Source: Rosa chinensis
Taxonomy: Eukaryota; Streptophyta; Magnoliopsida; Rosales; Rosaceae
Assembly (NCBI RefSeq): GCF_002994745.2
Contig: NC_037092.1
Location: 19,459,501-19,523,500, forward strand
Length of the DNA stretch: 64,000 nucleotides
Direction of reading: 5' to 3'
Below are positions 1 through 11,539 of the stretch, piece after piece. A program made the translations under genes and the position numbers. The notes below the pieces were generated by a model. The model saw nothing but the letters and a program-made list of their open reading frames with translations, was not told where the DNA came from and did not search any database. Position 1 is the stretch's first letter. Each line of letters begins with the position of its first letter.

Positions 1-600
1 GAGGAGATGGCAGCATAGCAGTCCAATCTGGCAGTGCTTGGTTGCGCGCCCAGTCGCTTGGGTGTCCAGGGTATCCTCAGCTGGGCCTGTTATTAGGTGC
101 CCAATAGGTTAGGTGCCTAGACCAGCTCTGATTGGGATTTGGCTTATGTTGATTCTGAGGCATCCGCTTTGAACTTTATTTCGGGGCGAATTTGGATCCG
201 TATTTGGGACCCGGGTGGCACACATATCCGGATCTTGGATTCGAGACAACTACTCATACTGATTTGGTATTGGTTCTGGTTCTTAGGAGTTGGATTGCTA
301 ATTTTCAAGTTTCTGACACCCTCGGTTACTTTCGAACTCCTGGTGAGAGAATCACCTCTTCTAGGTGATCATATCACCGGTTTCGGTTACGGTTACTTTT
401 ACACTTACGCTGCTCTCGTGACATATGCAGTGCAGCGATGTCGTTCGGCATCAAGTCACATCCTTGTTACCTGTCATTTTAAATGCATCTGTGTATCTTT
501 ATTGTTTTTCTTTATTATAGATGAGCTTATGCATCTTGTTATGATTTATTATTTTCTTTTGATACTTTTGCATCGCTCCATATACTCCTCAGTTTACAAT
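1..600. other. Unassigned left flank
   Basis: I see no gene here. The first 250 bases are G/C-richer and the rest becomes T-rich, which resembles the end of an old retroelement, but no terminal repeat, primer site or protein motif is visible. The longest open frame (139-603) matches no family I know and has a low-complexity hydrophobic tail. Confidence 0.3.
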
Positions 601-881
601 TAATATAGTCTGTCATCTTTCCTTTCAAAAAAACTTCCCATGTGGCTTAAAAGATATGGAAAGTAAATCTTAATCTGTCCTCGAAAAATATTGTCCTCTA
701 AAAAATATTGTTCCAAATAAAGTACAATAACATAATAACAAGAAAATAAAGTACAATAACAGAATAACAAGCACATCGAGAAGTATAATTTTCCAAGACT
801 TACCCTAAGACCTATATATACCAAATTCTCGTCCATCTCAAATCTTAATACTACTCAGCTATATATATATAACTCACAGAA

Positions 882-904
882 ACACACACACACACACACA
901 CACA
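882..904. repeat. (AC)n microsatellite in SRLK1 3' flank
   Basis: An uninterrupted AC run lies immediately downstream of the SRLK1 stop codon, preceded by a short TA run at about 861-870. It probably falls in the 3' UTR of SRLK1. The 601-881 stretch before it is A/T-rich with no other feature that I can support. Confidence 0.9.
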
Positions 905-905
905 T

Positions 906-3900
906 TTAACGTCCACACATATCGGAAATGGTCATACCATTCATTGACAGAATTTGTGGTTTGCCTCCAACTATAGTAGCAACGATCACTTCTTCAGTAC
1001 AAAATGATGGTTTTGTAGGTTCAGGTAGCGGCAGGCTTTCATTTGTCAACATAGATATCACTTCTGACATGGTAGGCCGATTGGCTGCATTATCCCCCAC
1101 GCATAGTAGACCAACATTGACGCATCTTAAAAACTGATCCTTATTACATGAATCACCCAAGTTTGAATCCATTAGCTGTAGCCCTGCACCATCTTTCCAT
1201 AACTCCCACGCCTGAAATTAGTGAAGTCATCATATGAGATCATTTAGGATATCAGAAAAAAGCAAATTTGATACTGTAGAGATTTGTTTGACATACATAT
1301 CCTGCTAAATTGAGTACTCGATCATCATTGTAGAAGCTGTTGTTTTTCCTACCACTTAGGATTTCAAGCATTAACACCCCAAAACTGTAGACATCAGATT
1401 TTATAGAAAAAATTCCATTCATTGCATACTCAGGAGGCATGTAACCACTGCACCAATTTGAAAACAAAAAAGTCAACTGTATGCAGACATCTGTAAAAAT
1501 TGCATGCTAGAGACCAAAAGCAAAAGACAAGTGCGTACTGTTCACTTACAGTGTCCCAACAATCCTGCCCGTATTTATTTGAAGTTCAGTATGTGTGAAA
1601 ATTCTTGCCATACCAAAATCAGAAATTTTTGGATTCATATCTTTATCAAGTAGTACATTACTAGCTTTTAAGTCTCTATGAACTACTTTCTTTCTCGAGT
1701 ATTTGTGCAAATAAAGCAATCCTTGAGTAATTCCCTCAATTATGCTGAAACGCTTGTGCCAATCGAGAAGAACGCCTTCAGTTGCATCTGGTCAATACAA
1801 AGAGAAGAAAATTAGACACAATCTCACTTATATATATATATATATAATTATATATATATATATATATCGGAGAGTTCAAGAGTGGACCCTCATCATTTCC
1901 GCAGTTTCTCCCTATGGCATGCAGAACCATCGAATTTTTAGGTCCTCATTCAGGATGATCCTTACCAAAATCAGTCTAGTCAGAAATTATTCAGCAACTC
2001 GACTATCTTCAAAATTCAAATAGTTTCAAAGAGCAAATAGTTTCCTATACAATTGTTTTTTTATTTATTTTTTTTTAAGTATGATCCTTGAAGAGGACAT
2101 AAAGTAAGGATGGACGTTTCTGACTACTGTACTGCATTGCTGAGTAGCAAAATGGAGGTCCACCCTTGATCTTCATGCAGGTATATATGGGCTTTTGATG
2201 GAAAGGAAAAAAAAAAAACATGTGTATATAGTGTATACATCCGTTAAATAAACATATCAAACAAATACTAAGATCAAACTGACGTTGACAACTGAATTAC
2301 CAAATAAAAAGTAGTCCAGACTTTTGTTTGGCATGTACTCATATATCAACATCCTCTCTTCCCTATGAATGCAAAATCCAAAAAGCTGGACAAGGTTTGT
2401 GTGTTGAAGTTCATATATGAGGATCAATTCATTCTTAAACTCCAACGTTCCTTGCCCCGAACATTTTGAAAGCCTCTTCACTGCAATTTCTTTTCCCGTC
2501 AACAATCTTCCCTGATGAATCATATTTCCATCATATGTACATGTCATCAGATAAAAAAGGCTATTATATGCCTTAGCTACCAAGTACTAATGGAAACAGA
2601 AAATACAAAAAAAAAGACAAAATAAATAAAACTTTATTACCTTATAAACAGGTCCAAATCCCCCTTCTCCAAGCTTGTTTTCTTCAGCGAAGTTACATGT
2701 GGCAGCCATGATTGATGCATAGCTAAATATGCTTAAATCATGTCCCATGACCAGCAATTTGTTCTGATCAATCTCATTCTCACCTACTAAGAATAGTGCA
2801 GGGACAGAAAACCTCAAAAACATGAAGTTGAATCTATCTAACTGCTTATAATGCTTAACTAAACAATATACCTGAAAGTTCAGGTTTTCTTCTTCTTCTT
2901 CGTAGATGACACAAGATGCAAAAGGCTATTACCAAAAGAGTAGCACTAACAGCAGCCCCAATCCAAATCCATTTACTTGTTGCACCTAGAGAGTAACGAT
3001 TAATTATTCTTTTTCTTATCAATTTTAGGTAAAGAGACTGGAATTTAAGTATCAAGCATTATATATATGTAGTTTCAAAGGAAAGAAAAGAAAAAAAAAC
3101 ATTCAACGCCATTTATTCTAAGTTTCTAACCAAACATCAACCTTAATTACTGGTGACTTACTGGGTGATGATTTTGGTGCCATTGATCTTACAAAACTAC
3201 TTGCAGTCCCTGGTTGAGTGAAGTCTTCATAGAATTCACAATCTGAACTCCAAAATCGGCACCCAGTTGGATACTGATATAGAAAATCGAATCCAAGGCA
3301 GTCACAGTATCGCCTGCAAGTGTCCTCACAATCAGCACTAGTAATATTAGAGGTTGTATTTGAAACATCCTTAAGCCAGTACGGGCATCTTGAAGTGGAA
3401 CTCAAGGGGGTTGGTTTGAAGTAACCCTTTTTTTGCTGAAATTTTTGGCCAACCTCCGCCTTACAAAAATCAGTTAGCTGGTCATTTGTCTGGCACCCTA
3501 GTCCATCAATGTTATTGCCACACTCATCTGCTCGTGCAATATCAAGTGCTGATCCATAAAAATTAAAAAGTCTGCCATCGAAGTTCAGCAACCATTCTGG
3601 AAACTCACCATTTTGATCATCATCTCTGGTAGTGTAAGTGAGGTACTCTTCATTCTCATTTAAAAAAATGCTATAATGGAAAATAAGCTTTTGATTCGGT
3701 ATAATAAATTCAAATCTATTACTACTTGTGTTGTAGTTTCCGCTTCTCCAATACACCGTCCCACGGCCACGAATTTCCAATTGGCGACCATTTGGGTCCC
3801 AACCAAGGGTGAAAGGCCCAGGCAGTGGATTGTGAAAGGAAGTCCATGACGTAAGAGACCAAATATGCCCATTATTACTATGGTTCACGCCTAACTTCAT

Positions 3901-4503
3901 GCCTGGTAAAAAGGTGTCCGTTGGATAATCAAAACTTTGCCACCACACCTGCTTTGTTGATCCATCAGAGTTCAGCTCTTGCAGGATAAAATTACCAGAA
4001 TCCAATAGAGTAGCCACAACAGTACTACTACTTTTTGGCACAGATCCAAGCACTACAAGAGGATCACCATCACCACTGCCCGGACCACCTTGCGTTGTAA
4101 TAATTTTCAGAGTGTTGTTGGAGTCCAAGGTAAGAACTCCATGAGGGTATAAAACAGGTGAGTCTCGGTTGGCAACCCACGCCTTATTCGCATCACTAAC
4201 ATTGTACCGCTTAATATATAGATAGCTGTAGTTGGAACTGGAACCGTTTGTCAAGAAAAGCAAGGTGAACTTGTTGGAGGCGGAGACCAAGGCGCTTGAG
4301 GAATTGAGAGTGTCACCTACCCTGAGTGTGTCCCCAATATTGTCTCTTGCAGCAGCAACATGAAAATCCCACAAGCTTGAAAGAATGATCAGAAAGAAAA
4401 TTAAAAGTTGAACAAACCTAAACCCATGGTTTATTATCACAAGGTACATTGCTTTCTCATGCTGTTCTTGAAAACCAGCTAACATGGCCATCACATTAAC
4501 CAT
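906..4503 (-). CDS. G-type lectin S-receptor-like serine/threonine kinase (SRLK1), 7 exons
   Basis: Predicted plasma-membrane receptor kinase. The exons I derive are 4503-3162, 2985-2872, 2783-2641, 2511-2301, 1787-1550, 1447-1297 and 1211-906. All introns are GT-AG and the total is 2505 nt (834 aa plus stop), with frame kept at every junction. I start at the ATG at 4503 because the frame upstream opens only with TTG. Order: hydrophobic signal segment (about residues 30-52), B-lectin, S-locus glycoprotein region, cysteine-rich PAN region ([14 protein letters not shown]), one membrane span (about 452-472) followed by an Arg cluster, then kinase. The kinase shows GEGGFG, the VAVK-type lysine (Lys545), HRDLKASN (Asp642) and DFG (Asp660). 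In the activation segment, VGTL stands where SRLK3 has VGTR (Leu683). The ligand is unknown; family roles are in defence and recognition. It looks intact. Confidence 0.92.
1830..1867. repeat. (TA)n microsatellite in SRLK1 intron 4
   Basis: An almost pure TA run lies within the intron between exons 4 (ends 2301) and 5 (starts 1787). It does not touch a splice site. Confidence 0.9.
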
Positions 4504-6673
4504 GATTACGGTCAAGTACTGTCTACTGCCCCAATATGCCTTATAAAATCAAAGTTTATAGTGCAATACCCATTATAAAAATGAAAACTATGATCTAATT
4601 TCATGACGTGACAAACAAGAAAAATAAATTTTAGTCAGACAATAAGAAATAAAAAAATAAAATAGGAAAAATTTTTGGATTAGTTAGATTACAATTTTCT
4701 TAGAAGACTTTGGCTCATTTAAATGTTAGGACCGAGTACGCTATGAGAGATTCCTGGAAAGTGCGATAGAAGACTTTGACTCACTCTAAGATCCCATGAA
4801 ATTAAAGAAAAGTTTATGATGAGGAACAAAAGTAGAGTATCTATTCTTGAAACCTGGTACTACTGATCCTTGGATGTTATTAGGAGATTCAATGATACAA
4901 CTTTTCTTGATAGATGTCTGGTAGTGTTCAAGTTTTCAACTCTTGGTGTAATAAACAATAGGATGATGCCATTGCTTATGAAAGATTGGACAGGATCATA
5001 CCATCATTTGCGGGAAATAATTCTCAACATATTGTTCATGCACACTAAACAAAACTATTCTATTCTCGACATTTCAATAATGTCATCATTCTTGAAAATT
5101 CTGGCGGTGTTCAACGTGTCACTAAATACATCTATTGTGTTAGCTTCTTGAATGATGCATGCCCTGTTTCTAAGCCTTTACTGCTGTTGCCTGTACTTGG
5201 CGTGTTGACGCAAAGCATCAAGATGATACCATTGAACACCAGCATTGACCTGGATAGAACTCCCTTGACGTCTCCTCCTGGACAGGAAACAGCTATCGTT
5301 TAAACTTTTGGGGAAGCTTGAGTCAACTCTATCAAGGAAGGAAATAACAACTGCTAAATCCTACAACATGGAGAGTGACAAAAAGTAGACCTCTAGTAAC
5401 AAATAATGCAGTCCCAGGCTCCCAGCAATGTTGTTTGGTGCAGGCAGGACTCAGGTATCCAGCCTATATGGCCTTTATGCTTCCCCCAACTTCAACGTCG
5501 CAAATGGGTTTGCAAACCCTTAAACTTGATAGAAGTATATATTTTAATAATTCCACTTTTCTGATAGGTTTAGGGGCTAGGACTTAGTTGCATCTCCTCC
5601 AGGTTAAATAGTTTATAATATATATAACATGATGTGATAGACACGAAGATCCATGCATCTTGCAATATGTATCCTAAATTTAAATGACAGTACTACTCTG
5701 CTTAAAATGATATATATAAAGCTGATCAAATGAGCATTGCAAAGACTCAGTAAAGGATGCTATTGGTAAAAGTTCCTAAAATATAATGATGCAGTTGAAA
5801 GATTCTTGTATGCCATGACAGAAAGAAAAAATGCAGAGCATTTGTTCTAACAAAATAAGTTATGATGATGAAAGATTGGAAACAAAAATAATTATTTGGC
5901 CGGCAGACATTAAAAAGTATCAATTTACCATCCTCCGCAAGTGACAGTATATTATAAGAACTTTTATTGAGATGATATACTCAGAGTCTCAGATATACCT
6001 TGTGTGCATCATTAATATAATTCCTAGCATCCAAAGAAGATATTCAAAGTCAGATATTAAGAACATGACACTTTATTTCAAAGATAAACTTGGTCTCGGA
6101 GGCTTTGGCTCTGTTTAGAACATGTTAAATTTCCATCTTATTGCAGTTTAAGATGTGTGGTCCAAAGATAAGGGCTATTCATTATTCAAGTTTTTACAAT
6201 AGGAAGAAGTCATCATGTCAATGTGGTGCAAATAATCGAGTCTGGCTCCACAAAAAGACCTCTTATTCCTGATTGCATGTCTAATGGGATATTAGATCTC
6301 AAGACAGAGCTATTTCCAGATAAAGGAAAAACTCTTACTCAGTAGAGACAGGATGAATACACCACTGCTATCAAATGCTAATATCTAGACTTCTAATCGT
6401 AAACCACACAATTTCTTAACAGAAATTTTACTTCAAAATTCAGATTCTCGGCTTGCAAGATTTTACACTGAAGATTGTAACACTATTTCTGTTACTGTGG
6501 CAAGAGGCATAATAGGTTTTATATAGCTCCCACACTATTCTACAAACCATTCATATTTATAGTTTCAGAATGTTGTTTCAATAAATGGCAGGCCAGAGGA
6601 GGAACTTGACTGCAAATTCAGAAAATTCAAGCCACATATACTTCCCTTCCTAGATAAATGAGAAACTAGAAAA
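4504..6673. repeat. Duplicated block, copy 1, SRLK1 upstream region
   Basis: The promoter side of SRLK1 matches 33577-35638 closely by eye, with small indels, in the same order and orientation. It includes the SRLK1 promoter next to 4503 and a relic kinase (separate entry). About 150 bases near 5385-5520 have no counterpart in copy 2, so this is a small insertion or replacement. Open frames at 4870-5151 and 5375-5587 are not conserved between the copies and I do not count them as genes. Confidence 0.8.
6020..6668 (+). pseudogene. LRK10-like receptor kinase pseudogene, copy 1
   Basis: Decayed remains of an LRK10-like (Lr10 rust-resistance type) kinase domain. Near 6040 the frame gives SDIKNMT followed by FKDKLGLGGFGSV, the glycine loop, and then a stop. 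Near 6210-6240 comes a HHVNVVQII-like stretch. Near 6430-6530 is a VII-VIII region resembling SDSRLARFYTED and ISVTVARGIIGFI. Near 6606-6650 is NLTANSENSSHIYFPS. Between these are stops, frameshifts and lost blocks. The copia element is inserted at its 3' side, and sequence resembling the family C-terminus (GEVEV...MPP) continues after the element at about 22670-22720. The matching relic in copy 2 is slightly better preserved, so the decay began before the duplication. Confidence 0.7.
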
Positions 6674-6893
6674 TGTAAGGAAAGTGATCTGCCATATTAT
6701 TGCAGATCTGTCATATTATTGCAGATTGCTCTATCATTTGAATTGTACAATAGCTGTAGCCTTCCTTGTATGTATTTTAGGTAGTAAATAGATTCCTGAC
6801 TTGTAGGAACATTTTGTAATCACACTTGTATAAAGGATACGATTCTATGTTAATGAAATTATCACTTCAGTCCATTGATTTCTCCTTCTTTCA
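6674..6893 (+). repeat. 5' LTR of copia element
   Basis: The repeat is 220 bp, starts TG and ends CA. It carries an internal short direct repeat (ATATTATTGCAGAT twice near 6700-6727). Apart from single-base changes it matches the two halves of the 3' LTR (11201-11306 and 22479-22592). Confidence 0.95.
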
Positions 6894-6908
6894 TGGTATC
6901 AGAGCAGG
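6894..6908 (+). other. Primer-binding site of copia element
   Basis: TGGTATCAGAGCAGG directly abuts the 5' LTR. It is the standard plant copia primer site, complementary to the 3' end of initiator Met tRNA. Confidence 0.95.
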
Positions 6909-6992
6909 ACTAGATCCTGACTCTTCTTCTTCCCTGCTGCACTCTATCTTCTTATGTAGCTTGCTCTCTAGTCTCTCACCGACCCAACCAAC

Positions 6993-8263
6993 ATGGGTAA
7001 AGATGATGTTTCACCTTCAAAAGACCACGGCAAATCACATGCCGATTCCTCTAATCCTCCTACATCCGAAATGTCAAAATCAGACCTTTCTAATCCTTAT
7101 TACACCCATCATTCAGATCATCCAGGGCTAGTCCTAGTCTCTAAACCTCTGAATGGAGACGATTATGCAGGATGGAAGAGGGCTATGACTTTAGCTCTGA
7201 ATTCCAAGAACAAGCTGGGTTTTGTGGATGGTACAATAATGGCTCCCTCAGAAGAGACCGATCCATAAGGCTATGCTACTTGGTCGCGTTGCAATGATAT
7301 GGTCCACTCATGGATCATTAACACAGTAGATCCAAAAATCAGTGACAGTGTCATCTACTATCCTACCGCTCACGAAGTATGGGAAGACCTTCGTGAATGG
7401 TTCTCTCAAGGTAACGCCTAACGAATCTTTGAAATTCAGCTAGAGATCACCTGTCTCCGACAAGAACAGCTGTCAGTCTCAGACTATTATACAAAATTGA
7501 AGAGCCTATGGGATGAACTAGCTACCTATTCCGAGATATCTCCTGGACCACAGGCAGAACAACAAAGACTCATGCAATTTCTGATGGGGCTGAATGATAC
7601 TTACAGTTTCGTTCGCGGATAAATTCTTTTGATGGTTCCTTTACCAATAGTCCGTAAAGCATATGCAGTGGTTGCTCAGGATGAGAAGCAACGTTCACTT
7701 TGTGCTTCTCATCCCACTGCAGAATCCTCAAGTGCCGCAATGGCAGTGCGCAATCCAGGAAGATCCAAATACAATTCAGGAAGAGGGGGACGTTTTGAGA
7801 GGAATGATCGTCAAAATCAACATCCAGATCATAGTTTTGGGTCCCCGGAAGGACGCCGTGTTGACACAGAACTGCGTCAAGGATCCGACAGGGGAGACCG
7901 CATTGTACCTACTGTGGAGATTAGGGTCATTGGGTACAGACTTGCTATCGATTCATTGGGTATCCCCCAGGTCATCCTAAAGCAAAACAGGGCACTGGTT
8001 TTTCGAAGCAATCGAGAGCAGCAATGCCTTCAGCAAATCAGTTTAGTGAAGCAGTTGAAGATGGTAATGTGCCGACGGTGACTCTCACTGAAGCCCAGTT
8101 TAAACAGTTTATGGCTGCCCTTAGTAATCCGACTTTGAAGCCCGATTCAAATGCCAACTCAGGTTCCAAAGCTAATGTCGTGACAAAACCAAGTTTGTAT
8201 AAAGTCGTTTCCTGCAATTGGATCATTGACAGCGGTGCGACCGATCATATTACTTCTTCTACG
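6993..8263 (+). pseudogene. copia gag with zinc knuckle, and protease start (broken)
   Basis: The frame starts at 6993 (MGKDDVSPSK) and shows the UBN2-type gag core, with KPLNGDDYAGWKRAM and then WSRCNDMVHSWIINTVD. The frame is broken by TAA at 7266, TAA at 7419 and TAA near 7619, among others. A CCHC zinc knuckle (HCTYCGD...GHWVQTCY) is recognisable near 7905-7950 but contains a TAG. The aspartic protease motif WIIDSGATDHIT follows at about 8218-8253. The product cannot be made as one chain. Confidence 0.9.
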
Positions 8264-8269
8264 TGATTA

Positions 8270-11193
8270 TTGCATAAAAATAATAATTGCTCATTACCAC
8301 CAGTTTTATTGCCTAGTGGAGATAAAGATGACATTGTTGCAAAAGGATCAATACCACTGAGTACCATGTTTTATCTTCATGATGTGTTATCTGTGCCTAA
8401 ATTTAAAGTCGATTTATTATCGGTTAGTCGATTGACGAGAGGATTGAATTGTTCAGTGACTTTCTACCCATATTGGTGTATTTTGCAGGATCTGGCTACG
8501 AGGAGGACGATTGGTTTGGGTGAACAACGCAACGGATTATATTATTTGATGGCATTAGCGACGGAGAAGTCCAAAACCAGTCCTTCCTTTTCCACCCCAA
8601 ACAGCTTGTCATCTTACCATCACCTCCACCAATTTATGGCACAACCACTTAGGGCATGTGTCATCCTCTTGTTTAGGTTTCATTGCTAAGATTTTTTTGC
8701 ATGTTTCCATTCTGTCTAATAATGCTTACCATATATGTCCCTTGGCAAAGCAGAGTCGCCTACCTTTTAATACTAGTACCATATCTTCTGTCAAACCATT
8801 TGAAATTATTCATTGTGATATTTGGGGTCGATATCGATTTCCTTCTATTTCTGGTGCTCATTATTTTCTTACCATTGTTGATGACTATACACTTTTAAGG
8901 CCTACAAGTTGTTTGATTTATCTCGCAAGAAGGTCTTGACTATCCGCGACGTCAAATTTCTTGAGCATATTTTCCCCTATTCCACTCAGTCCAGTTCTAT
9001 TGTCTCATCATTAGGCCACCAACCTGGCCCAATTCCCTTGCCCCCAGACCCGTCCACCCCTACATCTAATGTTGACTTATCTTTTTCTCTTCCCAGTCCT
9101 CCTTTGACTTCATCTCCTTCTCCTTCCTCTTCCGTGTCCTCTCCTTCTCCTTCTGACCCCGTTTCTTCTCCGCCACCGACACCACCGCCTTCGCCGCAGC
9201 CACCATCCCCTTCGCCACCGCCCTCATCACCTCCACCACCTCCTTCTCTCCGTACTAACTCCCGTTGTCGTCCGACCCATCCTCTGGCCAGCGACGATGT
9301 CCTTCCTGACCCTCCTACTTCTTCCTCACTGGCGCCGCTTTCTCCTCCCGTGTCTATCCCTCCTCCTTCTTCCTCACCTCTTCCCGTGGCTGCCGTACCC
9401 ATCGGCCCTATTCCCAGTCCCATCGCTGACACCGATCCTATTCCCAATCCCGACTTGGCCCCTCTCCGTCGCTCCAGCCGTCACGTTCGCCCACCGGACC
9501 GCCTCACTTACCATGTTTGCTCCACCGTTCCCTCCGATCAATCGCCCTCCTTGCTGCCCGGTCCGATCAAAGGTACTCACTACCCCTTGGCTCATTATGT
9601 TTCCTATCATCGGTATCTGCCGCAGCACCTTGCCTACATGGCCAACCTCAGCCAAGTTACCTAGCCCCCCACCTATTCTGAGGCTGCCATTCATCCTGAA
9701 TGGCAGGCTGCTATGCTTTCTAAATTACAGGCTCTTCAAGCTAACAAAACTTGGACATTGACTTCTCTTCCGGCCGGTAAGGTCCCTATTGGTTGTCGTT
9801 GGGTTTATAAGGTGAAACACAAGGCCGATGGTTCTGTGGAACGGTATAAAGCCCGCCTGGTTGCTAAGGGTTTTACTCAGTTAGAAGGGGTTGATTATGA
9901 AGAAACTTTTTCTCCTACTGCCAAAATCATTATTGTTCGATGTTTGTTGGCTTTGGCTGCAGCTCGTGGTTGGACATTACATCAATTGGGTGTGAATAAT
10001 GCGTTCCATGGCAATTTGTCTGAGGAAATTTACATGTCTCCTTCGCCTGGTCTTCGGAGATAGGGGGAGGAGAATCTGGTATGCAGATTACATAAATCCT
10101 TATATGGTTTAAAGCAGGCTTCACGGCAGTGGTTTGAGAAATTTTCTAATGTTGTACGGTCAGCCGGGTACATCCAATCTAAAGCTGATTATTCATTATT
10201 CACTAGAAAGCATGGGAATTCATTTACTGCACTTTTGATCTACGTTGATGACATATTAATTACCGGAAATGATTTGGAGAATATTGTTGCACTTAAAGTT
10301 TTCTTACATAGTCAATTTCGTCTTAAAGAACTTGGAGACTTAAAGTACTTTCTTGGTATTGAAGTTTTGACTTCCAAACGGGGAATTTTTATATGTCAAC
10401 GTAAGTATGCTCTAGAGATTATTGAAGATGCAGGGTTACTAGGAGCTGCACCTGTGGATACTCCCATGGAAAAAGGTTTAAAATTGTCTGATCATAGTGA
10501 TTTGCTCAAAGACCCTGGAAAGTATAGGAGGTTAATTGGGAGGCTTATTTATCTCATTGTTTCATGCCCTGGCATCACTTATGCAGTCCATGTCCTTAGC
10601 AGATTCATGAATCAACCAAGAAAAATGCATTGGGAGGCAGCTTTAAGAGTAGTACGCTACCTAAAAGGCGCTCATGGACAAGGTCTATTTTTCTCTTCCA
10701 CCAATGATCTGAAATTGAGGGCTTATTGTGGCTTTGATTGGGCGGGATGCCTGTCACTAGAAGGTCTACCACCGTATACTTTGTTTTTCTTGGACCTTCC
10801 TTAATTTCTTGGAGGTCAAAATGTCAAAAGACAGTATCTTTGTCTTCAGCAGAGGCGGAATATCATGCTATGATAGGAACATGTTGTGAGCTGACTTGGT
10901 TGCATTATCTGCTTAAAGATCTGAGTCTATCTAGCCGTGAACCGGCTCTGCTGTTTTGTGATAACAAGGCTGCACTATATTTTGCTGCCAACCCTGTATT
11001 CCATGAGCGAACTAGGCATATCGAAATGGATTGCCACTACATTAGAGAAAAAATTCTAGATGGTATTGTGGCCACGAGGTATGTGAATTCAGCTTATCAA
11101 CTTGCCGATGTTCTTACTAAACCTTTGGGGAAAGATGTCTTTGTTCCTATGATTTGCAAGTTAGGAGTGCAAGATATCCACTCTCCAACTTGA
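8270..11193 (+). pseudogene. copia pol: integrase remnant, RT and RNase H (broken)
   Basis: GAG_pre-integrase (LHDVLSVPKFKVDLLSVSRL) and the start of the integrase core (FEIIHCDIWG...VDDYT) are present. The frame then jumps near 8900 to the post-core stretch (FDLSRKKVLTIRDVKFLE), so most of the integrase core is missing. A proline/serine-rich linker (about 9030-9450) leads to RT ([20 protein letters not shown] at 9800-9860, LYGLKQASRQW, YVDDILIT) and RNase H (SSAEAEYHA, ending in LADVLTKPLG). The usual LDVNNAF reads LGVNNAF (about 9990), so a catalytic Asp is lost. A stop near 10062 and a frameshift near 10740 break the rest. Confidence 0.92.
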
Positions 11194-11200
11194 GGGGGAT
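11192..11200 (+). other. Polypurine tract of copia element
   Basis: GAGGGGGAT lies directly before the 3' LTR start at 11201, as expected for second-strand priming. Confidence 0.85.
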
Positions 11201-11306
11201 TGTAAGGAAAGTGATCTGCCATATTATTGCAGATCCGTCATATTATTGTAGATTGCTCTATCATTTGAATTGTACAATAGCTGTAGCCTTCCTTGTATGT
11301 ATTTTA
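11201..11306 (+). repeat. 3' LTR of copia element, left part
   Basis: First 106 bp of the 3' LTR, cut by the CACTA insertion after ATTTTA. The last three bases, tta, are the target duplication. Confidence 0.95.
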
Positions 11307-11315
11307 CACTACTAG

Positions 11316-11500
11316 AATAACTTAATCACACGACAGCCATCAGACGACACATGAGTTTTTGCTGTCGTCTGAGTTAGTCAGACGACAGATTTTTTAAACC
11401 TGTCGTCTCATCTCTACTCATCCAACACATGATCCTTTGGTAAATTTGAGAGATTTCAGACAACACTAACAAGAATATCTGTTGTCTGAAAAACGAAAAA
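11316..11500. repeat. 5' subterminal repeat array of CACTA element
   Basis: Copies of CAGACGACAG-like words alternate with reverse complements such as TGTCGTCTGA. The array mirrors the one at 21590-22470. Confidence 0.85.
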
Positions 11501-11539
11501 AACAAACAATCATTAATTTATATTTATTTTTTTCCCACT

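Noticed and set aside
139..603. 154-codon open frame at the left end
   Set aside because: Low-complexity, no family motif, and not supported by neighbours.
6894..6908. tRNA-like sequence
   Set aside because: It is only the retroelement primer site abutting the LTR, with no tRNA body.
8986..9447. Glycine/glutamate-rich minus-strand frame
   Set aside because: Shadow of the proline/serine-rich copia linker on the plus strand.
9030..9450. Extensin-like proline-rich gene
   Set aside because: Lies in frame between copia integrase remnants and RT; such linkers are normal there.
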